Origin: an uncultured Eubacteriales bacterium
GTDB lineage: Bacteria; Bacillota; Clostridia; Peptostreptococcales; Anaerovoracaceae
Assembly (NCBI GenBank): GCA_900320285.1
Contig: ONRQ01000001.1
Coordinates: forward strand, 1 to 64,000
Length of the DNA: 64,000 nt
Direction: 5' to 3'
Each line of letters begins with the position of its first letter. Within the stretch, counting starts at the first letter, position 1. Below are positions 40,535 to 49,104 of this stretch, one piece after another. A program made the position numbers and the translations under genes. The notes under the pieces are model-generated. The model was given only the letters and a program-made list of their open reading frames with translations. It ran no database searches and was not told where the DNA came from.

Positions 40535-42712
40535 TTATTTGCCAGCTGCTTTCATCGACAGCGCTATCTTGCCACGTTTTTCATCTATCGACAACACTTT
40601 TACATTCACTATATCGCCTACTTTTACAACATCAAGCGGATGCTTTACATATCTGTCGGCCAGTTCGGATATATGCACCAGACCGTCCTGGTGTACTCCT
40701 ATATCCACAAATGCGCCGAAGTCCACAATGTTCCTCACTGTGCCCTTCAGTTCCATGCCCGGAGCAAGATCCGACATCTCCAGCACATCGCTTCTGAGTA
40801 CAGGAGCCTGAACATCTTCTCTCGGGTCCCTTCCCGGTTTTTCAAGCTCTGCTGCTATATCGGCAAAGGTGTACTTTCCGACACCCAGCTTTTCTGCTGT
40901 ATCCTTTCTTGCAGCAAGACCTCTGACCTTTCCGGTAATTATATCCTGAGCGCTGTAACCGGCTTCCCTGAGTATGGCCCTTGCGGCATCATAGCTTTCC
41001 GGGTGTACAGAAGTAGCGTCAAGAGGTTCACTCCCGTCCGATATCCTCAGGAATCCGGCGCACTGCTCAAACGCCTTTGGTCCGAGCTTAGGGACTTTCA
41101 GCAGTTCCCTTCGCGTGCTGAATCTTCCGTGCTCATCTCTGTATGCAACGATGTTTGCCGCAATCTGTTTGCTGACTCCCGAAACGTAACCGAGAAGAGA
41201 CGGTGACGCAGTGTTCAGATCAACGCCTACCATATTTACACACTTCTCTACTACTGCAGTCAGCACCTCTCCCAGACGCTTCTGATTCATGTCATGCTGA
41301 TACTGCCCAACGCCTATCGCCTTAGGATCGATCTTTACGAGCTCGGACAGCGGGTCCTGCAGCCTGCGGGCGATCGACGCCGAACTCCTTTCACCCACGT
41401 TGAGATCAGGATGCTCTTCAGTCGCCAGCTTGCTTGCGGAATATACCGAAGCGCCTGCCTCATTAACTATCGCATAGTTAATCTTTCTGCCACGTCTTTT
41501 CTTCTCATAGCCGCGGATGAAATCCGCTATTATCTTCTCGGATTCCCTCGATGCAGTTCCGTTGCCGACAGAAATAACATCAACGTTATATCTGTCACAG
41601 ATATCCTCCAGCACCTTTACAGCCTCTGCCACTCTGTTCTGAGGAGCGGTCGGATAGATAACAGCAGTCTTCAGGATCTTGCCGGTCGGATCGCATACAG
41701 CGAGCTTGCATCCTGTGCGGAAGGCCGGGTCCCATCCAAGCACAGTCTTGCCTTTCAGCGGCGGCTGCATCAGTAACTGCTCCAGATTTGAGCCGAATAC
41801 CTTTATAGCGCCTTCCTCTGCTGTCTCTGTCAGGCCGCCTCTTATCTCTGTTTCTATGGATGGAGCAATGAGCCTTTTATACCCGTCTTCGACCGCGGCC
41901 TCTACATATGGCCTGCAGGCCTCCGTCACTTTACGAAGCATCCTGCGCTTCAGATATCTGTCTATCTCTTCCTCAGGAGCGTCCACCGATACCGAAAGGA
42001 TTTTCTCCTTTTCTCCACGGTTTACTGCCAGCACCCTGTGTCCCGGTATCTTCGAGACCGGTTCACTGTATTCGTAGTAGTTCTCATATACAGAGCGCTC
42101 TCCGGATTCCGCCAGCTTTTTCCCTTCCGGACCAAGGCTGCACGTTAAAAATCCCTTATTCAGAGTCTTCTCTCTTATCCATGCTCTTACGTCAGCATCA
42201 TCGGACATATCGTCTGCGATTATATCCTGAGCCATCCCAAGAGCAGTCTTAGCGTCAGGTATCTCCTTTTCCTTGGAAATGTATTTCTCTGCTTCTTTTA
42301 CAGGATCATCCTGTGAATTCTTTGACAGCAGGTAATCCGCCAGTCCCTGCAGGCCTTTTTCCCTGGCGACACTTGCACGTGTTTTTCTCTTAGGTTTGTA
42401 TGGTCTGTAAAGATCCTCAAGAACAGCAGCAGTTTCGGCCGCCTCTATCTTTGCTTTGAGTTCATCGGTAAGTTTTCCCTGCTCTTCTATTGCCGCCAGC
42501 ACCGTCTGCTTGCGGTCTTCAAGATTGCGCAGGTATTTCAGCCGCTCGTCAAAGCTGCGCAGCACCTCATCGTCCAGGGCGCCGGTTGCTTCCTTACGGT
42601 AACGTGCAATAAACGGGATGGTACAGCCGCTGTCAATCAGTTCCGCTGCCGCTTCAGCCTGCCAGAGCTTTATCCCCAATTCTTCCGATATCTTTTTCAG
42701 TATATTTTCCAA
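40535..42712 (-). CDS. tex: Tex-family RNA-binding transcription accessory protein
   Basis: 725 residues, TTG start at 42712 behind GAGAGG. Order: N-terminal helical Tex domain (IPFIARYRKEATGALDDEVLRSF is the family signature), a YqgF-like RNase H fold (about 325-455, starting VLGWDPAFRTGCKLAV), helix-hairpin-helix repeats (about 490-610, NTASPSLLGYVSGVSKQIA) and a C-terminal S1 domain (about 650-722, GTVRNIVDFGAFVDIGVHQDGLVHISEL). Tex binds nucleic acids and is linked to transcription and stress. Length and motifs are normal. Confidence 0.95.
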   Translation of the reverse strand: MENILKKISEELGIKLWQAEAAAELIDSGCTIPFIARYRKEATGALDDEVLRSFDERLKYLRNLEDRKQTVLAAIEEQGKLTDELKAKIEAAETAAVLEDLYRPYKPKRKTRASVAREKGLQGLADYLLSKNSQDDPVKEAEKYISKEKEIPDAKTALGMAQDIIADDMSDDADVRAWIREKTLNKGFLTCSLGPEGKKLAESGERSVYENYYEYSEPVSKIPGHRVLAVNRGEKEKILSVSVDAPEEEIDRYLKRRMLRKVTEACRPYVEAAVEDGYKRLIAPSIETEIRGGLTETAEEGAIKVFGSNLEQLLMQPPLKGKTVLGWDPAFRTGCKLAVCDPTGKILKTAVIYPTAPQNRVAEAVKVLEDICDRYNVDVISVGNGTASRESEKIIADFIRGYEKKRRGRKINYAIVNEAGASVYSASKLATEEHPDLNVGERSSASIARRLQDPLSELVKIDPKAIGVGQYQHDMNQKRLGEVLTAVVEKCVNMVGVDLNTASPSLLGYVSGVSKQIAANIVAYRDEHGRFSTRRELLKVPKLGPKAFEQCAGFLRISDGSEPLDATSVHPESYDAARAILREAGYSAQDIITGKVRGLAARKDTAEKLGVGKYTFADIAAELEKPGRDPREDVQAPVLRSDVLEMSDLAPGMELKGTVRNIVDFGAFVDIGVHQDGLVHISELADRYVKHPLDVVKVGDIVNVKVLSIDEKRGKIALSMKAAGK

Positions 42713-42783
42713 GTATATAACCTCTCATGTTTCTTATTATTTATCTTGCGGTCATTCCCGCAGCAATTTGTATATTATAGCAC

Positions 42784-42825
42784 AAAAAAAGGATCTGACA
42801 GAGAAATGCTCCCTGTCAGATTTTT
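42784..42825. terminator. Terminator of brnQ
   Basis: ATCTGACAG (42793-42801) pairs with CTGTCAGAT (42813-42821); on the minus strand the hairpin is followed within a few bases by a run of T. Confidence 0.8.
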
Positions 42826-42834
42826 AATGTTATG

Positions 42835-44163
42835 TTAATTCGATTTACGCGGCAAAAGGTGTACAGCTGCATATACGACAATGCTTACCGGCAGCCATGC
42901 GAGGCTGTAAGCGGAGAGCGGCAGGCTGCTGTAAAGGTTTTCGGCCCATCTCCATCCAAGACCGAACATCTCACTGTATCTGGATATCAGCTCTATGATG
43001 CTTATTACAAAAGTTACTATCAGAGTCCATTTTGCCGCTCTGAGGTTTGCGCCTGAAGTGTTGTTTCTGCAGAGACAGTAGTACATCGCAATTACTATTG
43101 CTGCCGGGTAGCAGGCATCCAGTACAGGTCCTACCACTTTGACTATCGTATCGAGGTCAGCAAACGAAACTATACACGAGAGCACGCACGAAGCTATGCA
43201 GAAGTTCCTGTATGTATACAGCTTTCTGTTTTTCTCATACATGATCTCTTCCCATATCCCTGATGTCGACGAGACCGCGCCTACAGCTGTCGTGAGGGCC
43301 GCCGCGACCAGCGCCACGTTGAAAAGTATGCCGCCGGCTTTGCCCCACAGCACCAGCACCATCTCGGTGTATAGAGCTGAAAGCGTCAGATCTATAGTGC
43401 CGCCTGTATTTGCGCCTGCGATCATGTGACCGAGAATGGTCACCAGCAGCAGTCCCAGGCCTATGAACCCGATCTTTACCAGATTTCTGTTTGTCGCTTT
43501 TTCAGCTATACCCGCATTCCTTATGCCCTGTACAACAACAACTCCGAAGAGCAGGGCACATTGAAGATCAGCCGTTGCATAGCCCTGCAGGAATCCATAT
43601 ACGACAGGATTCTGGTCAAAGGAAGGTGCCGCCCATTCACGGGATATAGGGGACACGAGGCTTTTTACTATGACTGCTGTTACTACTACGACAAGAACCG
43701 GAAACAGTATCTTTCCTATCTTATCCATTACCTCTCCCGGATTCACTACAAACCAGTAGGTGATCAGATAGTAAACGATTGAAAATATCACAACAGGGAG
43801 CATGCTCTCTGTCTCAAAGCCTGTGATCTGCACTATGGCCGCCCATGCAGCTGCGCTCATTCTCGGCACCATGTACAAAGGTCCTATGACGAATACTGTC
43901 AGTGCAGCAAAAGCAGTCCCGAATTTTGGCGAGATCCTTCTCGTTATATCCAGAAATGTACCGTCACCTTTTACAAGAGCCAGATAACCGAAATACGGGA
44001 GGAGCACACCTGAGAGCACTACTCCTGCAAATACAGGCCAGAGTGCTGTACCGGCATTCTTTCCCCACTGCACAGGAAAGAGCATGCAGGCCGCGCCGAA
44101 GTGCATTGAAAACAGCGCGCCTCCCATTATCAGCAATTCCTTTACTCCAAGATCCTTCTTCAT
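42835..44163 (-). CDS. brnQ: Branched-chain amino-acid carrier BrnQ
   Basis: 442 residues from the ATG at 44163 (GAGGGG upstream; the ATG at 44178 overlaps that site). About twelve helices. LIVCS-family features: MGGALFSMHFGAACMLFP at helix 1, VFAGVVLSGVLLPYFGYLAL, VFVIGPLYMVPRMSAAAW. It imports leucine, isoleucine and valine with sodium or proton. It is divergent from the remains of a lysR gene (44244-44531), which may once have controlled it. Confidence 0.9.
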   Translation of the reverse strand: MKKDLGVKELLIMGGALFSMHFGAACMLFPVQWGKNAGTALWPVFAGVVLSGVLLPYFGYLALVKGDGTFLDITRRISPKFGTAFAALTVFVIGPLYMVPRMSAAAWAAIVQITGFETESMLPVVIFSIVYYLITYWFVVNPGEVMDKIGKILFPVLVVVVTAVIVKSLVSPISREWAAPSFDQNPVVYGFLQGYATADLQCALLFGVVVVQGIRNAGIAEKATNRNLVKIGFIGLGLLLVTILGHMIAGANTGGTIDLTLSALYTEMVLVLWGKAGGILFNVALVAAALTTAVGAVSSTSGIWEEIMYEKNRKLYTYRNFCIASCVLSCIVSFADLDTIVKVVGPVLDACYPAAIVIAMYYCLCRNNTSGANLRAAKWTLIVTFVISIIELISRYSEMFGLGWRWAENLYSSLPLSAYSLAWLPVSIVVYAAVHLLPRKSN

Positions 44164-44243
44164 TTTATTACCCCTCATTCAATTGCATATTATACTCCCT
44201 TCCTTTTTATGCGGAAAGCGACGGCAGCAATAACACGTTCAAG

Positions 44244-44531
44244 ATGGTCAAAGTCTTTCTCACTTCAATCGACAGCGGGAGCTTCACCAGGGCCGGTGAG
44301 ATCCTCGGATATACACAGTCCAATCTGACTCAGATGATGAAGTCATCTGAAGATGAACTCGGCATATCCATACTGCCGGAACTTACACTTGAAAGATTCC
44401 CGGGCAGGTACGATTACAGGATGCTGGATCCTGAGTATTACAGATCTCTGGGTATTGGCGTCAGATCAATAAAAGAAGCGGGACCTTTAGCCCGCTCCGT
44501 TATAAACTATCTGAAAGACACAGTCAGGTAA
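44244..44531 (+). pseudogene. lysR pseudogene with large in-frame internal deletion
   Basis: 95 codons remain. Residues 1-40 are a LysR helix-turn-helix start (VFLTSIDSGSFTRAGEILGY, then TQSNLTQMMKSSEDELG) and continue directly into the last 54 residues of a LysR effector domain (ISILPELTLERFPGRYDYRM to NYLKDTVR). The intact paralogue at 32696-33565 shows that about 190 residues are missing between these parts. The junction falls on ELGI/GLGI, which both flanks would encode, so deletion by short homology is likely. The start codon also looks damaged, and there is no good ribosome site. Confidence 0.85.
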
Positions 44532-44570
44532 AAGACTCATACCCGGGATTGAAATAATCAATAGCTCTCC

Positions 44571-44600
44571 TTGACGTAAAATTGCGATAATAAATACAAT
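44571..44600 (+). promoter_or_regulatory. Promoter of the nucleoside hydrolase-PadR fusion gene
   Basis: TTGACG (44571-44576), an 18-bp spacer and TACAAT (44595-44600), 45 bp before the likely ATG. Confidence 0.6.
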
Positions 44601-44644
44601 ATAGGCATATTATCAAACGCCATGTGCAGAAAGAATACCGAATC

Positions 44645-45892
44645 ATGAAGAATATAAAGAAAGTCATTTGCGACTGTGACAATACAGCAAGTTTTCCGGG
44701 CCGTCCTATGGATGACGCCCTTGCGATCCTGTATCTGCTGGGATGCTCCGAAGATATCGAATTGCTGGGTATCACATGCAACTACGGTAACGGAACCTCT
44801 GCTGAATCTTTCCGGAGTAATAAGGAGATGCTGAGCGAGATCGGCTTTGATCATATTCCGGTCTTTAGAGGTTATGAGCATGGTGAAGATCCGGTCTGTG
44901 AAAGTTCAAGGTTTATTTCGGAAATGGCGGATAAGTATCCGGGTGAACTTGTCTATCTGGGAATCGGTTCCCTCGGAAACCTGTATGGTGCCTATCTTAT
45001 AGACAATGGGATTTTCGATAAGATTGGACAGATTGTTCTAATGGGCGGTATTACAGAGCCGCTGATCATTCACGGCAATACCCCTCTGGATGAGCTTAAC
45101 TTCTCAGTCAATGCCAAGGCAGCCGCAACTGTTCTCAGCATGGGCCGCAATATCACGATCATTACCGGTAACAACTGTCTGCCTGTTTCAGACCTTCCAA
45201 AGGATGAGTTTCTGGATATGCTTTGCTCATCAGAGAATCCGGCAGGTATGTATATAGCTAAAAAGTGCGGCTACAGATTCAAGACCAAGGAAGTAGTCTA
45301 TGGGGCAGCCAGCTCCTATTGCTGGGATGCCGTCGCTGCAGCCTACATTAATTACCCGCAGAAATTTTTCGATCAGCTCACACCTTGTTATATCAATGAA
45401 AAAGAAATCGCCGGGAGCGGATTTCTCCACCCTTGCGGCGAATCTGAAGCTAATAATATAATCAACATTCCTGTTGCGAGAAGCCGTGTCGAGCTTCAGG
45501 AGCTTTTCTATTCAAGCTGGCTGTCACTCGATATAAATACCAATGATGTCAACTTTTCATGTAAGGGGCTTTACCTCGACAAACTCATCCAGCCTTGTAT
45601 CCTCATCGAGTTATCCAAGGCTCCCTGCTATGGATTCCTGCTGCTGCAGAAGTTAAAAGAGGACGGATACATAGAAGATAATCTTGATCCGGCCGGTTTT
45701 TACCGTAATCTGAGGAAAATGGAGAAAGAAGGCTACCTTACATCAGAGACAGAAGGAACCGGACCGAAAGCCCGCAAAACCTTCACGATAACCGACTTCG
45801 GCAAGCGCGCTCTTGTTAACTGGGAAAAATCCCTGCGCAAATACGGGAGACATGTCCGTCATATTGTTGATGGTATCTCAGAGGTGAAGTGA
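44645..45892 (+). CDS. Nucleoside hydrolase fused to PadR-type DNA-binding domain
   Basis: 415 residues from the ATG at 44645 (a GTG at 44624 is the alternative). Residues 5-290 form an inosine-uridine nucleoside hydrolase domain: DCDNT and PMDDALAILYLLG (Asp10, Asp12, Asp23, Asp24, calcium cluster), LLGITCNYGN, ELNFSVNAKAA (Asn152) and CWDAVAAAY (Asp228). The usual active-site His before that Asp is Trp227. Residues 308-415 are a PadR-like winged helix (LIQPCILIELSKAPCYGFLL, then LDPAGFYRNLRKMEKEGYL and ITDFGKRAL). The hydrolase part may act as a nucleoside or sugar sensor for the DNA-binding part, or regulate and catalyse at once. No frameshift or stop lies between them. Confidence 0.88.
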   Translation: MKNIKKVICDCDNTASFPGRPMDDALAILYLLGCSEDIELLGITCNYGNGTSAESFRSNKEMLSEIGFDHIPVFRGYEHGEDPVCESSRFISEMADKYPGELVYLGIGSLGNLYGAYLIDNGIFDKIGQIVLMGGITEPLIIHGNTPLDELNFSVNAKAAATVLSMGRNITIITGNNCLPVSDLPKDEFLDMLCSSENPAGMYIAKKCGYRFKTKEVVYGAASSYCWDAVAAAYINYPQKFFDQLTPCYINEKEIAGSGFLHPCGESEANNIINIPVARSRVELQELFYSSWLSLDINTNDVNFSCKGLYLDKLIQPCILIELSKAPCYGFLLLQKLKEDGYIEDNLDPAGFYRNLRKMEKEGYLTSETEGTGPKARKTFTITDFGKRALVNWEKSLRKYGRHVRHIVDGISEVK

Positions 45893-45896
45893 CCGC

Positions 45897-46964
45897 CTAA
45901 ACACCAAGTCTTTTCTCTATATCCGCCAGAAAACTGTCCTCGAGGTATGCGTCGAGCTTTTTCCTGGTGCTCTCGTTTGCTATCAGCTTGTCAGGATCCT
46001 GATACTCGACCCAGGCCATTGCGCACCAGGTCAGTCCGCGCAGACAGGTGATGTTGATAAGCCTGTGAGTTCTCTCTCTGATACCGCAGGTGTCAAATCT
46101 GCCGTTTACGCAGTCTATATATACATCTATGAGCCTGTCAGTTTCCTCTTGAGTTAGTATGTGATCAGTTTTCCAGAAAGTCGTTGTAGGAGCCAGAAGG
46201 TGTCCGAGATCCTGCGCAGGATCACCGTATAGCGGTTTCTCCCAGTCCACCAGTCTTACAAACTGTCCATCCACCAGAAAGTTCGTTGAATTGAGCTCTG
46301 TATTGATACAGCAGCGGTAATTATTTGCGGCCGGTAAAGTGTTCATTCTGTCGCCGGTCTGTTCTGCAAGTTCATGTCCCCTGTCAAGAAGTGCCCTGAG
46401 CCTGGCCTTTGTGACATTGTCCCCAAGCGGCGAATCCATATATTTCTTCACCATACTCTCGCACTCATCAAGAATAGCAATTGCAGGATCGGCAGGAGCT
46501 ATCAGCTTAATGTTATCTGCCGGTACAGATCCCGGCTCTCCGTAGATCACCTCGCTCTCCGGGATCTTTACGGAATGAATATCTGCCAGACATTCCATGA
46601 CTCCATCCATTTCAGGTTTATTGTCGTAGTGCGGATAGCTGCCGGGGAGATACTCCATAACAAGAATTCCATGGTCAATAAACCTTTTGCTTCCATCGAC
46701 ATAGTATACCTGCGGCGTCCTGCCGGAATCCGAGAGCAGCCTGAGCGCATGTGCTTCATACTCTATCTGCCTGTCCAGATGCATCTGGCTGCCTGCATTC
46801 ACCCTCAGCACCAGCGGAAGTCCCGTTATAGGATGATAGAACAGATAATTGACATTGTATTCACCCTGTGCGAGCAGGCGGTATTCTTCCGTAACTGAAT
46901 CAGGAAGGCCGAGGGCCTTCCTGTAGTCATTATTCTCCACAAAAGAACTGATCTTATTTATCAT
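45897..46964 (-). CDS. Aminoglycoside phosphotransferase/choline kinase-like protein
   Basis: 355 residues with a kinase-like fold: an N-terminal lobe (LLAQGEYNVNYLFYH, PLVLRVN as the lysine/arginine strand), a hinge ILVMEYLPGSYP, and a C-terminal lobe with RLVDWEKPLYGDPAQDLGHLL in place of the metal-binding DxD segment. The catalytic loop reads CINTELNSTNFL where HGDxxxxN is usual, so both the His and the catalytic Asp are replaced, though the Asn stays. It may use another residue or be a pseudo-kinase. ATG at 46964 follows GAGG. It starts 17 bp after the TVP38-type gene. Confidence 0.75.
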   Translation of the reverse strand: MINKISSFVENNDYRKALGLPDSVTEEYRLLAQGEYNVNYLFYHPITGLPLVLRVNAGSQMHLDRQIEYEAHALRLLSDSGRTPQVYYVDGSKRFIDHGILVMEYLPGSYPHYDNKPEMDGVMECLADIHSVKIPESEVIYGEPGSVPADNIKLIAPADPAIAILDECESMVKKYMDSPLGDNVTKARLRALLDRGHELAEQTGDRMNTLPAANNYRCCINTELNSTNFLVDGQFVRLVDWEKPLYGDPAQDLGHLLAPTTTFWKTDHILTQEETDRLIDVYIDCVNGRFDTCGIRERTHRLINITCLRGLTWCAMAWVEYQDPDKLIANESTRKKLDAYLEDSFLADIEKRLGV

Positions 46965-46981
46965 TCACATCATCCTCACAG

Positions 46982-48256
46982 CTATGCTTCCTGAGCCGGT
47001 ATATCCGGACCAGATGTTTTTTCTGCCATAAGCTTATCATAATCTGCTGCAGCTTCCGAATCTACTCTTTTCTGCCTTTTCCACAGCAGGCATACGATCA
47101 CAAGCCCGGCCAGCAGGAACGCTATAAAGATAGTATTAAAAGTAGTCAAAGGAACCGTTCTGAGTCCGATCCCCATTCTGAGAATGCCTGCCGGTTTGCG
47201 CACGATTGCAGGACCGCACAGGAAATAGATTATTCCGAGACATATCACAACATTAGCTGTGGTAAAAGCAACTCCGGCCCTGAACTTTCTGAACAGCAGA
47301 CTCAAAGCGAAAGTTCCGAGCCAGCCTCCCAGAAGCACCCAGCCCGGATTTACTTTGGCGCCGAGATTAGGGAGACCCGACCATATCAGACCAATGATCA
47401 TTCCCCACAAAGCTGAGTTATAAAACTTGCTGAACATGCGCGCCGGGTTGGATGGCTCCCTGAAGTATACTTCTCCCCTGGCTATGGCAGCTTCTTCCTT
47501 TTTCTTCTCGCTGGCAGTATAGACCTGCCTGATCAGCACAACAACTATAGCCAGAGCAAACAGGCACATCAGCCCTATAAACATCTTTCTCGCTCCGCCT
47601 GTCAGCATTCCTCCTACATATGAATAGACTATGCAGGCAGGCATTTGCCCGACACCTGTAGCAACAAAGAAGCCCCAGAAATCCATAGCCGTAAGTCCGG
47701 CAGCATAAGAGACTATGTCAAATGAAATGAACGGAAGCAATCTCGCAACCAGAATACATCGCTTGCCATATTTTGCGAAGAAATCCTCGATAGATAAAAG
47801 CGCACCCTTTGTGCAGATCCTCTCAACGACATCCCTTCCGAGAATACGTGCGATCCAGAAGCAGAGCGCCGCACCTGCCATCGATGACGCCCATGACAGG
47901 ATGCAACCCTGCCACCAGCCGAAAAGATTGGCATTGGTCAGGGTTATGAAGAACGCCGGAAGAGGAGCTGCTATGGACTGGAAAATCATGAGCAAGGCGG
48001 ATATGGCCATTGCCCACTTGCCATATCTGGCAATGAACTCTCTCATGTCGTCAAAATTACCTGTCCGGAACATCTCGACAACATTGTTGACCCACACATG
48101 AACTGCAGGAATTGCAAGATAGGCCGCAACAAACAATACTGCCAGAACGGCAATTACTATACGGCCTGTCCAGTTACTCTTTTTTTCTTCCGGAGCGGCA
48201 TGTTTGCCGCCGGTATCCAGCCCTTTGCTTTCTTCTTTATTTTCAGAGTTATCCAT
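46982..48256 (-). CDS. TVP38/TMEM64 (VTT-domain) membrane protein with C-terminal membrane extension
   Basis: 424 residues. A charged N-terminal tail (to about 30) precedes a VTT domain (about 70-240: FQSIAAPLPAFFITLTNANLFG, then GRDVVERI and VARLLPFISFDIVSYAAGLT), the DedA-superfamily fold for lipid scrambling or small-molecule transport. A charged loop follows and a second block of four to five helices (about 285-400) that is not part of the standard domain. TVP38 genes are often neighbours of the fused glycosyltransferase gene type found at 49105-50475. ATG at 48256 follows AAAGAGAG. Confidence 0.85.
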   Translation of the reverse strand: MDNSENKEESKGLDTGGKHAAPEEKKSNWTGRIVIAVLAVLFVAAYLAIPAVHVWVNNVVEMFRTGNFDDMREFIARYGKWAMAISALLMIFQSIAAPLPAFFITLTNANLFGWWQGCILSWASSMAGAALCFWIARILGRDVVERICTKGALLSIEDFFAKYGKRCILVARLLPFISFDIVSYAAGLTAMDFWGFFVATGVGQMPACIVYSYVGGMLTGGARKMFIGLMCLFALAIVVVLIRQVYTASEKKKEEAAIARGEVYFREPSNPARMFSKFYNSALWGMIIGLIWSGLPNLGAKVNPGWVLLGGWLGTFALSLLFRKFRAGVAFTTANVVICLGIIYFLCGPAIVRKPAGILRMGIGLRTVPLTTFNTIFIAFLLAGLVIVCLLWKRQKRVDSEAAADYDKLMAEKTSGPDIPAQEA

Positions 48257-48271
48257 TTAACAGTTCTCTCT

Positions 48272-48958
48272 TTATTCCAGTGTGAATGTTACCTGCACAT
48301 CTGTACCGTCAGCCGGCATTACAGAATCGTCAAGATATGCATGAGGATTACCTGAATCAATAGCTCCGAATGGATATGCTGCATTTGACGTGATTCCTGC
48401 CCAGCAGCTGTTAAGGCATGCAATGCATCCGGAACCTGCTTCCTTATTGCCTATCTGATTACCCGAGAATCTCTGGTCTATTTCAAGCTTTCCGTCATCA
48501 GTCTTAACGGCATCCGCAAGAGCTACAGGTGTATCCTGGCCTTCCCAGGTAAAAGAAACCGAAACTTTCTGACCATCGGTGAATTCACCGTCTTCAAGTC
48601 TTGCATCAGTTGTATTCCACGGAGTTCCCCCTGCCTGTATCATGGCATCGTAGAAATCCTGTGAATCACAGTATGCAGCCAGCATAGCAGCATCTCCGGC
48701 ACCTCCGTCTTTGAACACTACGCAATGCATGGTTGACTGATCAAAGAACGTACCGTTGACCGTCGCTGTGATCGTGACCGTACCGGCTTCTTCATCAACA
48801 ACTATATCTTCCGGAGCTGCAGCCGGTGCTGTCTCTTCCGCTTCCTCTGCCGGCTCTGCTTCCTCAGGTTCTGCCGGTTCAGAAGATCCGCCTCCGCAGG
48901 CAGCCAGACAAAATACCATGGCAAGCATCATCATTAATGCGATCAGTTTCTTCTTCAT
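48272..48958 (-). CDS. YdjY-domain lipoprotein
   Basis: 228 residues from the ATG at 48958 (AAGGA upstream). A lipoprotein signal peptide ends with LAACGGG, then an acidic Pro/Glu/Ala-rich linker (about 25-55) and a globular domain with STMHCVVFKDGGAGDAAM and FYDAMIQAGGTPWNT. That resembles YdjY-type domains of exported bacterial proteins, of unknown function. The later part has GSGCIACLNSCWAG, a cysteine-rich segment that could bind metal or a cofactor. It lies 15 bp upstream of the TVP38 gene, so one unit is likely. Confidence 0.75.
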   Translation of the reverse strand: MKKKLIALMMMLAMVFCLAACGGGSSEPAEPEEAEPAEEAEETAPAAAPEDIVVDEEAGTVTITATVNGTFFDQSTMHCVVFKDGGAGDAAMLAAYCDSQDFYDAMIQAGGTPWNTTDARLEDGEFTDGQKVSVSFTWEGQDTPVALADAVKTDDGKLEIDQRFSGNQIGNKEAGSGCIACLNSCWAGITSNAAYPFGAIDSGNPHAYLDDSVMPADGTDVQVTFTLE

Positions 48959-49104
48959 AGCGATTCCTTTCCGTTCCAAGCAACTATAAATATTATTCCA
49001 TCAAAAATAATCTTAACGTCTGCTCAGTATTGCAAACAAATAGATACAATTTATAGCTTACGCTGCAATAATAAACTCTGCCTATCCGATCCTGTCAGCA
49101 ATGA

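Noticed and set aside
43902..44243. Upstream extension of the lysR remnant frame into brnQ
   Set aside because: The extension is antisense to brnQ and unlike any LysR protein; the recognisable part begins near 44235.
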